In this document: positions 49,180 through 56,843 of the stretch, one piece after another | Position numbering within the stretch: the first letter of the stretch is position 1 | Layout of the letters: each line of letters begins with the position of its first letter | Assembly (NCBI GenBank): GCA_030619925.1 | Contig: JAUXAL010000013.1 | Location: 1-58,009, forward strand | Source of the DNA: Phycisphaerae bacterium | GTDB lineage: Bacteria; Planctomycetota; Phycisphaerae; Sedimentisphaerales; Anaerobacaceae | Length of the DNA stretch: 58,009 nt | Direction: 5' to 3' | Program-made: the position numbers and the translations under genes | The notes under the pieces: model-generated | Told to the model about the DNA's origin: nothing | What the model saw: only the letters and a program-made list of their open reading frames with translations | Database searches by the model: none

Positions 49180-49971
49180 ATGCAGATTATGAAACTTGAT
49201 TATCTTAATTATCTGAAAGAAAAGAAAGAGGTTGTATCAGTTGTGCTGCTTGGGGTTTCAGCATTTTTGGCAGTTTTAATTTTGATTAAGGTAGGGAGCT
49301 TCTTTGCGGCCTCGGCCAGGGCAGAGCGCTTAGTTAAGATGGCTATTGCGCAAAATAACACGGATGCCAAAGATATGGAAAAGCATCTTGCCAAATCCAA
49401 AGCGATTGCCAGCGAGTTAAAGAGGGAAAATTTGTTTGCGCCGCCTCCACCGAAGCAACATCCTATTAAAGAAGTATGGGGTATCTTCGGTGATGAGGTG
49501 CTGATAAAAAACAAATGGTACAAAGTCGGTGACACGGTAGGAGACGCGAAAATTGTGGCAATCGGACCTACTTCGGTCAAGATCGAGTGGGACGGAAAGG
49601 AAAAAGTCTTTGCCCCTATTGATGCGGTGGTTGCTTCGGCGCCCAGTGGGCCGAAGCGTGCAGTACCAGCAAAGGAAGTAGCCAAGGCCGGTGCCGAGAC
49701 GGTCTCGGTTCAGCTCGAGGTAAGGCCAATGTTTGGCCGTGGAGACAGAGGGCGGGGCGGCCCGGGAGGTGGGCCAGGATTCGGGGGGGGATTCGATGGG
49801 ATGAGGGAAAGATTCCAGAATATGTCTGAGGCAGAAAGGCAAAGACTTGTGGCCGAAATGCGCGAAAGAAGAGAGAGATTCCAGAATATGTCTGAGGCGG
49901 AAAGAGAACGATTTAGAGCCGAGATGCGCGAAAGATTTGGCGGCGGACGGCCGTCAGGTGGCAGACGGTGA
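49180..49971 (+). CDS. GspC/PilP-like protein with RERFxNMSExER tail
   Basis: 263 residues; GAGGTG five bases before the ATG. One membrane helix (about 19-41), then a GspC homology-region-like domain at about 95-150: IKEVWGIFGDEVLIKNKWYK, VGDTVGDAKIVAIGPTSVKI, a fold that docks on the secretin. The C-terminal 70 residues are Gly/Arg-rich (RGRGGPGGGPGFGGGFDG) and contain two units RERFQNMSEAERxRxxAEMR. The same units occur in the next gene, the Hint protein. GspC orthologues normally lack such a tail. Confidence 0.78.
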   Translation: MQIMKLDYLNYLKEKKEVVSVVLLGVSAFLAVLILIKVGSFFAASARAERLVKMAIAQNNTDAKDMEKHLAKSKAIASELKRENLFAPPPPKQHPIKEVWGIFGDEVLIKNKWYKVGDTVGDAKIVAIGPTSVKIEWDGKEKVFAPIDAVVASAPSGPKRAVPAKEVAKAGAETVSVQLEVRPMFGRGDRGRGGPGGGPGFGGGFDGMRERFQNMSEAERQRLVAEMRERRERFQNMSEAERERFRAEMRERFGGGRPSGGRR

Positions 49972-49998
49972 TAAACCGATTGAAGTGAGGTCAGTAAA

Positions 49999-51012
49999 AT
50001 GAAACAGTCAGGAACAACAACAGTATTTGTAATAGTCTGTGTTGCGGTGCTTCTTGGATCTTGGGGGATTGGTCTATGCATCAGGCAAGTCAGGTTCCGC
50101 AGCGCCGGCATCGAATCCAAAGCAGGTTCCGAGCCCGAGATGAGCGCCGAGATACAAAAGCCAGGTGAGGCAGTTGAGGCTGAAAGAGAACCCGCCGAGA
50201 TGGCTCAATTTCGGCCCGAGAGAAGACCGATGCCTGGCGGTGAAGGCAGAAGGCCGTTCGGCGATCTTTCTGAAGAACAAAGAGAAAGGATGAGGGAGCG
50301 ATTTGAAAATATGTCTGAGGAAGAAAGGCAAAAGTTTAGGCCCCAAATGCGTGGAAGATTTGGCGGTCGACGGCCACAAGGCGGTGATAGATTTGGCGAT
50401 CTCTCTGAAGAAGAAAGGGCCGAAAGAGAGAGCATGAGAGAGAGATTGGAGAATATGTCTGAGGAGGAAAGGGAAGAATTTAGAGTTCAAATGCGCGAAA
50501 GATTTGGCGGTCGACGGCCGCAAGGTGACGGAGAAGGTGGCAGACGGCGACCAGGTGCCAGACGCCGGCCAGGTGACAGCGGTGGCGGCGCACCTCCACC
50601 GAAGGGCAGAGCCTGCTTTGTTGCTGAGACCCCTGTGTGGGTAGACGGCAAGCTCGTACAAATTTCTAAAGTCACCACGGGCCAGACAGTCGGCAAGAAG
50701 TTCTGTGGGTCATCGTCTCTGGAGCAGGTTCAGGAGCACGAGGGAACGTTCGAGTGTCGTGACATAGCGCTCGAGAGCGGAAATACCATCGGCGTTGTCG
50801 ATGCACACTGCTTCATGCTCGATTCCGGACGATGGATCGCGGCACAGAACTTGACAAGCGGCCTAAGATTGAAAACGCTGACCGGCACTGTCGGTATCAA
50901 AAGCGTTACAAAAAGAGCCGTGCCTTATACCGGCAAAGTCTACAATCTGAAGGTTAAAAGCTCAGACCAGTACATGGTAGGCAAAGATGTGGTAATCGTG
51001 CGTGATTATTGA
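49999..51012 (+). CDS. Membrane-anchored Hint (Hedgehog/intein) domain protein in the T2SS operon
   Basis: 337 residues. One N-terminal membrane helix (about 6-28), a stalk of two to three charged units RERFENMSEEERQKFRPQMR with FGGRRPQG spacers (about 85-175), an Arg/Gly/Pro linker (176-203), then a Hint domain from 206 to the end. Hint evidence: block A ACFVAETPVWVDG with Cys206, block B VVDAHCFMLDSGRWIAAQNL with His270, and terminal block VYNLKVKSSDQYMVGKDVVI. It ends in VRDY, without the His-Asn of splicing inteins and without an extein. That predicts Hedgehog-like N-S shift and self-cleavage or thioester formation at Ala205/Cys206, not protein splicing. It lies between the GspC-like gene and the secretin, in the same transcript. 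No described T2SS component has this domain, to my knowledge. Confidence 0.82.
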   Translation: MKQSGTTTVFVIVCVAVLLGSWGIGLCIRQVRFRSAGIESKAGSEPEMSAEIQKPGEAVEAEREPAEMAQFRPERRPMPGGEGRRPFGDLSEEQRERMRERFENMSEEERQKFRPQMRGRFGGRRPQGGDRFGDLSEEERAERESMRERLENMSEEEREEFRVQMRERFGGRRPQGDGEGGRRRPGARRRPGDSGGGAPPPKGRACFVAETPVWVDGKLVQISKVTTGQTVGKKFCGSSSLEQVQEHEGTFECRDIALESGNTIGVVDAHCFMLDSGRWIAAQNLTSGLRLKTLTGTVGIKSVTKRAVPYTGKVYNLKVKSSDQYMVGKDVVIVRDY

Positions 51013-51023
51013 TGCGGTGCTTC

Positions 51024-51058
51024 GGTGCGTGTTCGATCTGCTCATAGAACACCGCACC
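51024..51058 (+). terminator. Hairpin between the Hint gene and gspD
   Basis: GGTGCG-TGTTC pairs with GAACACCGCACC (one bulge) around a 12-base loop. No T-run follows; it may be an attenuator or an mRNA-processing/stability element rather than a true terminator. Confidence 0.4.
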
Positions 51059-51124
51059 GGCCCGTAGCGCCGACCAGGCGGAAGACAGTAAGAGAATAAT
51101 TGGATTTAGAATGAGGTGAATAAA

Positions 51125-54100
51125 ATGGAACGGTCAAAATTAAAAATATCGATAGTAGTTGGTCTCGCAGCGGTTCTTATTATCTGGAGGGTTGGCTTTT
51201 ACCCCCCAGTGCCTGAACAAGCAGAAAAGCCAGGTGAAACCGAAGTAGCTACCAAACCCGGTAAACCTGGTGAGGTTCAAAAGCCAGGTGACGCAAACGA
51301 GCCTATGGTGGCCTTTGACGTTGATAAACCCGGAAGATTAGCTGATGTTAATGAGCCCGGAAGATTAGCTGCCGTTAGGGAGCCGAAGAAGCCTGTTGAG
51401 CCAAATGAGCCGATGGAATTTGTGAACCTCAAAAATGTGGAGATGAAAACCATTATTGAGAAGCTTGCAGATTGGACCGGTAAGGTGATTATTCCCGCCG
51501 ATGAGTCTATGAAACAAAGAGTGACCATATACGCGCCGGGTAAGTTGCCGAGAAGTAAGGCTCTTTCGCAGATTTACAGTGCGCTGCGTATGAAGGGCTA
51601 CGTTGCCGAACATACCGATGACACGATTTATCTCAAACCTATTGCCGATCAAAAATTCGGCGAGGTTCCCACGATACTTGCTGATTATCCTCTGGCGAAG
51701 ATCGAAAATAAAGACCAGGTGGTTCAAAAGTTCTTTAAGTTAAGGAACTACAGTCCTTCGCAGATGGGCGAGATTATTGTGCCGTTGATCGGCGAGTACG
51801 GCTATGTGACCGCTGATGAAAGCACCAGCAGTTTGTTGGTGATTGATACGGTTACGAATCTGATGCGTATTGGTCGGATTATCGAACAGTTTGATGCGGT
51901 CAAAGCCGAGCAAACCGTGACGGAGATTTTTCAAGTCTATAATGGTGACCCTTCTGAGATTGTTGAGTTGTTGGAGACACTATTAAGTGAGGGCAGTTTA
52001 AGCAGGTCAAGGGGTTCCGGCTTCAGGGGTCCCGGCGGAGGCCGTGGGCCCGGTTCTTCGTCAAGACCTAGTCCTACGAGCAGTACTTCATCCAAAAAAA
52101 GCAGTACCAAGGGTGCGGCAACTTCGATCACGGTCGGGACAACCCAGGCGCCGATCGTACTTATCCCGGAACCGAAGCACAATTGGATTATTGCAAAAGC
52201 ATCACCTGAGGATATAAAGATAATTGGCGAGTGGATTAAGAAGCTTGACAAGCCGGTTTCAACAGTACTTGTTGATTATCCGCTTGCGAGCATTGAAAAC
52301 AAGAATCAGGTAGTTCAGAAGTTCTTTAAGTTAGAGAACTTCAGTCCCCAGCAGATGGGTCAGGTCATTGGACCTTTGCTCGGCGAGTCCGGCTATTTAA
52401 GTGCTGAGGAAAGTACCGGCACTCTGTTGGTGATTGACACGGTTGAGAATCTGATGCGCATCGAGATGATTATCGCACAGTTTGATGTTCCCGAAGCTGA
52501 GCAAACCGTGACGGATATTTTTGAGATTTATAATGGTGACCCTTCTGAGATTGTTCAGTTGTTGAGGATGCTTCTAAGTGCCGACGGTACCGGTGGAAGC
52601 GGTCTCGGCCGAAGCAGTAGCAGTCGAAGCAGTTACGGTCGAAGCAGTTCCAGTCGAAGCAGTTCCAGTCGAAGTAGTTACGGTCGAGGCGGCATGTCCT
52701 GGTCTCCGTCGAGATATGGTTCCAGGACCGGGTCGTCGTCTTCGGTCGTCGTTGGGACCAGCCAGTTCCCGATTGTGCTTATCCCGGAGCCGAAGCGCAA
52801 GTGGATTATTGCAAGGGCATCGGCTGAAGATATGAAGCGGATTGCCGAGTGGATAGAGAAGCTCGACCAGAAAGAGCCGATCGAACAAGAATACGAAACA
52901 ATTTCAATAGGATATGCTGATGTCAGCGAACTGGCGGGCCGTCTTAACGAGGCGCTGCAGCAGATGCCGGGAAGCGAATTACAGGCGAGTGTTCTTATTC
53001 AGCCATTGGTCCAGGCAAGGCAGATTGTGATCTTCGGCAGAGCGGATATGCGCGAAATGGTCAAGAAGCTTATTGCAGAAGTTGATATTCCTGCGGGTAT
53101 GTTTGAAACAAGGGTTTTCAAATTGAAATACGCTGACCCTGATGAGATCAAGGAGAACCTCGAAGGTCTTTACGAACAAGAAGCCGGTAGTTTTCGTAGT
53201 TACGGTATTTCAAGGTCATCATATAGCTCACGCACGGTTGAATCTCAGGAAACAGTAAAAGTAATATCATTTTCGACGATGCAGCAGGTAACTGTGATTG
53301 CCTCGCCTGAGAATATGCTCAAGATCGCTGAGCAGATAGTCGAATGGGACATTCCGCTCGATGTGGCTAAAGTAAAGCCGAGAATAATTGAATTGCGTAA
53401 TTCCGATCCGATTGAGATGGCTGATTTGCTGACTACGCTTTTCAGCGAAGAAAGCAGTAGAGGCATGTCGATCTTCGATATTTTGTTCGGCACAGGTACT
53501 GAGGAAAAGGCAAAAATTGTCGGGCCGCTCTATGGCCAATTGACCTTTGAAGATGTGCCGGGGACAAAGAAGATTATCGTAATAAGCAAGATTCCCGAGG
53601 CATACGATGTTATTGAGGAGTTGATACGTGACCTTGACAAGCAGGAGATGGGCGAAGTGCCCAAGGTCGTAACGCTCAAGTACGCAAACCCGGAAGACCT
53701 CAGCGAACGTCTAAATGCCATGTTCTGCGAGGCGGGAACGTCGGCCGTGATTGTGCGTAGCGAAACGGGCCTGAGCGAGTACTCGATGGAAGAATCAGAG
53801 AACACAAGCTCCGGGGACAGCACTACCAGCCAAAACCAATATACGCCATGGTGGTCAGGGTCCGGCGCTCGCACCGGCATCGGTGAAGAGATGCCGATCA
53901 GCAACGTTATAGGCAGGATACGCTTCGTTCCAGAGCCCCGCATCAAAGCTATTCTTGTTCTTGCCCCTCCGGAGTTTATGCCGGAGATAGAAAAGCTGAT
54001 TGAACAACTCGACATACCCGGCAAACAGGTGTTGGTAAAGGCGATAATTGTAGAAGTTACTCACAGTAGTATGACCTCTCTTGGCGTACAATTGGCGACG

Positions 54101-54868
54101 AACCAGGAGGCGTTTGGTGCTCTGGAAGAAAATGCAATCACTGCACTCGGCCAGCTTGCCCTTCTTGCAACCCACGGCTCAATAACATCTAATCAGGGTG
54201 TTACTACAGGAACAGGGACAATACTTGATGTAGGGACGAATGTCTATGGCCTGATTGATTTCTTAGTTAAGAAAACTAATGCAAGGATTCTCAATCAACA
54301 GACACTGTGGACAGAAGACAACGAAGAAGCGAGTTTCTTCAAGGGTGAGAAAATTGCATTCATGACAAGCGTTCAAGCCGCGACGGGTGTAGCTGGGGCC
54401 ACGCAGAATTTCGAATTTGAGAAAGTAGGTATGACTCTCGCGGTCAGGCCAAGTATTACTCCCGAAAACAACGTGGACATGATTATAAATATTTTGATGT
54501 CGCAGCTTACCATAGAACTTGTGAACAACCAACCGGTTAGGACCGAGATGGAGACAAAAACCAATATGATAGTAAAGGACGGCCAAACAGTTATGCTCGG
54601 CGGCATCCTCTTCCAGGAAGACAGGGTTATCGAACGAAAGGTTCCGCTATTTGGTGATGTACCTGTGGTTGGCGGCCTGTTCCGCCACAACGAAACTATG
54701 GCAGCCAACAATGAAATGCTCGTGTTTATTACACCATACGTAATAGATGATCCCAGCAATCTACCTCCTGAAACAATAGAGGAAATAGAACGTCCAAAGG
54801 AAAAGCTGAAAAACATCCGAGAACAGTTAGAAACCACTATGGAAAAGCTTGAGCGGGAGCTTCCGTGA
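51125..54868 (+). CDS. gspD: Type II secretion secretin GspD with duplicated N-domains
   Basis: 1247 residues from ATG at 51125 (GAGGTG six bases upstream). Membrane/signal segment about 4-22, then a Pro/Lys linker with KPGE words. N0 domain FVNLKNVEMKTIIEKLADWT. NolW-type domains follow: unit VVQKFFKLRNYSPSQMGEII...TDIFEIYNGDPSEIVQLL occurs twice (about 195-385 and 395-580), each followed by a low-complexity Ser/Gly/Arg segment and IVLIPEPKxxWIIAxASxED. The secretin barrel lies at about 980-1220: VYGLIDFLVKKTNARILNQQ, KVGMTLAVRPSITPENNVDM, VKDGQTVMLGGIL, VPLFGDVPVVGGLFRHNE. Twice the length of usual GspD (about 650-700). It forms the outer-membrane channel. Confidence 0.93.
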   Translation: MERSKLKISIVVGLAAVLIIWRVGFYPPVPEQAEKPGETEVATKPGKPGEVQKPGDANEPMVAFDVDKPGRLADVNEPGRLAAVREPKKPVEPNEPMEFVNLKNVEMKTIIEKLADWTGKVIIPADESMKQRVTIYAPGKLPRSKALSQIYSALRMKGYVAEHTDDTIYLKPIADQKFGEVPTILADYPLAKIENKDQVVQKFFKLRNYSPSQMGEIIVPLIGEYGYVTADESTSSLLVIDTVTNLMRIGRIIEQFDAVKAEQTVTEIFQVYNGDPSEIVELLETLLSEGSLSRSRGSGFRGPGGGRGPGSSSRPSPTSSTSSKKSSTKGAATSITVGTTQAPIVLIPEPKHNWIIAKASPEDIKIIGEWIKKLDKPVSTVLVDYPLASIENKNQVVQKFFKLENFSPQQMGQVIGPLLGESGYLSAEESTGTLLVIDTVENLMRIEMIIAQFDVPEAEQTVTDIFEIYNGDPSEIVQLLRMLLSADGTGGSGLGRSSSSRSSYGRSSSSRSSSSRSSYGRGGMSWSPSRYGSRTGSSSSVVVGTSQFPIVLIPEPKRKWIIARASAEDMKRIAEWIEKLDQKEPIEQEYETISIGYADVSELAGRLNEALQQMPGSELQASVLIQPLVQARQIVIFGRADMREMVKKLIAEVDIPAGMFETRVFKLKYADPDEIKENLEGLYEQEAGSFRSYGISRSSYSSRTVESQETVKVISFSTMQQVTVIASPENMLKIAEQIVEWDIPLDVAKVKPRIIELRNSDPIEMADLLTTLFSEESSRGMSIFDILFGTGTEEKAKIVGPLYGQLTFEDVPGTKKIIVISKIPEAYDVIEELIRDLDKQEMGEVPKVVTLKYANPEDLSERLNAMFCEAGTSAVIVRSETGLSEYSMEESENTSSGDSTTSQNQYTPWWSGSGARTGIGEEMPISNVIGRIRFVPEPRIKAILVLAPPEFMPEIEKLIEQLDIPGKQVLVKAIIVEVTHSSMTSLGVQLATNQEAFGALEENAITALGQLALLATHGSITSNQGVTTGTGTILDVGTNVYGLIDFLVKKTNARILNQQTLWTEDNEEASFFKGEKIAFMTSVQAATGVAGATQNFEFEKVGMTLAVRPSITPENNVDMIINILMSQLTIELVNNQPVRTEMETKTNMIVKDGQTVMLGGILFQEDRVIERKVPLFGDVPVVGGLFRHNETMAANNEMLVFITPYVIDDPSNLPPETIEEIERPKEKLKNIREQLETTMEKLERELP
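52609..52692 (+). repeat. 15-bp tandem repeat in gspD
   Basis: Five to six units of TCGAAGCAGTTCCAG or TCGAAGCAGTTACGG, encoding SSSSR/SSYGR pentapeptides in the second low-complexity segment. Confidence 0.9.
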
Positions 54869-54874
54869 GTTAAG

Positions 54875-55015
54875 CCTGCCCCTGCGAAAGCAGGGGGCAA
54901 CGCCGGCCTTGATCCGGCCGAAGGCCGGTACGATCCAGTCCAGCCCGACGAAGTCGGGTCTGATCCGGTCCAGGCCTTCGGCCTGGTCGCTCTGGCCCGC
55001 CTTCGGCGGGGGCGT
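54875..55015. repeat. Cluster of GC-rich palindromes after gspD
   Basis: Head-to-tail stem-loops joined by GATC-containing linkers: CCTGCCCCTGCGAAAGCAGG, GATCCGGCCGAAGGCCGG, CCCGACGAAGTCGGG, CCAGGCCTTCGGCCTGG, CCCGCCTTCGGCGGG. The last belongs to the double-palindrome family. It could end transcription of the T2SS operon. The rest of the 489-base gap to the next gene (to 55357) holds no gene. Confidence 0.8.
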
Positions 55016-55357
55016 CTTTTGGTTGCTCAAGCGTCTTGCCTGTCTCGGCTTGCGCGAGCCAAGACGGGCGGGAAATTTTACCCATCCTTTTGGTGGTGCT
55101 CGTTTTCATCGCGAAATTAGACACGGATTCACAGACCCAGGTTAGAACGCCTGAGTGTGAAAACTCGCAATGTCCCCTCATCAAAAGTCCCACCGGAAAA
55201 TCCGGCCGCACTCATTCCGAACGGAGCTGCAAAAACTCTTTGACAGGATAGCACCTGATAGAGCATAATTCCAAAGTTCGGAATTTCCCGTGTTTGGGAT
55301 AGATATTGTAAGCGGTGCACCTGGAAAATAGGAAATACCCACCGGAGTAAACGATAA

Positions 55358-56734
55358 ATGGATGCTTATTGCTTGAGACCGGATGAGTTGACTGATTTAA
55401 CCATCGAGAAACTCGGCCCACCGACGATAGATTCTCCCCTGATACAGGGTAAGCGTCATTTTACTGATGATCACGAGAAGATTCTCTTGTATTCACATTC
55501 TGAAAATCTGAAAGAGTACGAAAATTCGGACAAGCAGCTTCCGATGTTCGAGAGGGCGGGGGCCCGCCGAAAGATATTCTTTGACCCCAAGAAACTAAAC
55601 TGCGGCATAGTTACTTGTGGAGGATTGTGTCCCGGTCTCAATGATGTGATACGGACCATCACCCTCAGTCTGATCTGGCAGTACGGCGTTAAGAAAGTTC
55701 TTGGCTTGCGATATGGATACGCAGGGTTATCCTCGGACGCTCCACAGAAACCTCTTCCGTTAACGCCGGAATTGGTGAATGATATCCACCTTAAAGGTGG
55801 GGACATTTTATCGTCTTCCCGTGGGCCCCAAGACGTTGATGATATGGTTGATAATCTGGAAAAGATGGGGATTGGCTTATTATTCACCATCGGTGGAGAC
55901 GGAACACTGCGAGGGGCACTGGAGCTTACCAAAGCGATAAAAAAAAGAGGGTTAAGAATTTCGGTAATTGGCATCCCGAAAACAATTGACAATGACATCT
56001 CCGGTATAGAGCAGTCTTTTGGCTTCTCAACGGCTGTTGAGGCGGCGCGTTTAGCAATTTGCGGCGCACACGAAGAAGCCAGAGGTGCCTGGAATGGTGT
56101 GGGATTAGTTAAACTAATGGGCAGGGGTTCAGGTTTTATCGCTGCTTATGCCACCTTAGCCAATAGCGATGTGAACTTCTGTTTTATCCCGGAGGTGCCC
56201 TTTGTTCTGGAGGGGGAACATGGGTTCTTACATTCCCTGGAAAAACGATTGGATGAAAAACATCACGCACTTATCGTAGTAGCCGAAGGTGTAGGCCGAG
56301 GCTTGACCGAGAAAAAAGGTACTCAAAAGAAGGACGTTTCCGGTAATATTGTGCGTGAGGACATCGGTCTTTTACTGAAGAAAAGAATCACGGAATATTT
56401 CCAAGCCAAGAGAAAGCCGTTATCTCTGAAATATATAGACCCCAGTTACATGATTCGCAGCTTACCCGCCGATTCCAACGATTCGGCGTTTTGCGTAATG
56501 CTTGGACAAAATGCCGTACATGCCGGCATGTCGGGCCGAACAAATATGGTAATAGGCTACTGGAATCAATACTTTGTCCATATCCCCATATCGCTTACTA
56601 TCCTGAAGAGGAAAAAAGTTGACCCTAATGGCCATTTATGGCAGACTGTTTTGGAAACAACCGGCCAAGCACATTCTGTTAGAAATCTTGACTGTCGTCA
56701 GACAAGTTCCAAAGAGTATAAGGATATGGGTTAA
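55358..56734 (+). CDS. 6-phosphofructokinase (plant/trypanosome-type ATP-PFK clade)
   Basis: 458 residues. PFK signatures: CGIVTCGGLCPGLNDVIRTI, LGLRYGYAG, FTIGGDGTLRGA (GGDGT, residues 179-183), IGIPKTIDNDISG (207-213), KLMGRGSGFIAA, PEVPFVLEG. PKTIDND is the PPi/plant-type version of the loop, while Gly in GGDGT (instead of GGDD) fits ATP as phosphoryl donor. It phosphorylates fructose 6-phosphate in glycolysis. The last 15 or so codons (NLDCRQTSSKEYKDMG) are formed by a 25-bp repeat shared with 40180, so the natural C-terminus may have been replaced. Confidence 0.92.
   Translation: MDAYCLRPDELTDLTIEKLGPPTIDSPLIQGKRHFTDDHEKILLYSHSENLKEYENSDKQLPMFERAGARRKIFFDPKKLNCGIVTCGGLCPGLNDVIRTITLSLIWQYGVKKVLGLRYGYAGLSSDAPQKPLPLTPELVNDIHLKGGDILSSSRGPQDVDDMVDNLEKMGIGLLFTIGGDGTLRGALELTKAIKKRGLRISVIGIPKTIDNDISGIEQSFGFSTAVEAARLAICGAHEEARGAWNGVGLVKLMGRGSGFIAAYATLANSDVNFCFIPEVPFVLEGEHGFLHSLEKRLDEKHHALIVVAEGVGRGLTEKKGTQKKDVSGNIVREDIGLLLKKRITEYFQAKRKPLSLKYIDPSYMIRSLPADSNDSAFCVMLGQNAVHAGMSGRTNMVIGYWNQYFVHIPISLTILKRKKVDPNGHLWQTVLETTGQAHSVRNLDCRQTSSKEYKDMG
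56684..56708 (+). repeat. 25-bp palindromic repeat at the 3' end of the phosphofructokinase gene
   Basis: Identical to 40180-40204. Supplies the codons for the last residues before the stop at 56732-56734. Confidence 0.85.
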
Positions 56735-56843
56735 TGGGCTTGGCCATCATGCGGAAAAGGGAAGATTTTTCGCGGTTCACAAAAACTAACGCAGAAATGA
56801 CTTATTGGGGTACCTGATACAATATAAGTTGAGTGTTGGGCTA

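Noticed and set aside
49999-51012. Splicing intein
   Set aside because: The terminal His-Asn and a C-extein are missing and no host protein is interrupted, so a Hedgehog-type Hint domain is the better reading.
54875-55015. CRISPR-like array after gspD
   Set aside because: The units are different palindromes with variable spacing, not a repeated sequence with unique spacers.
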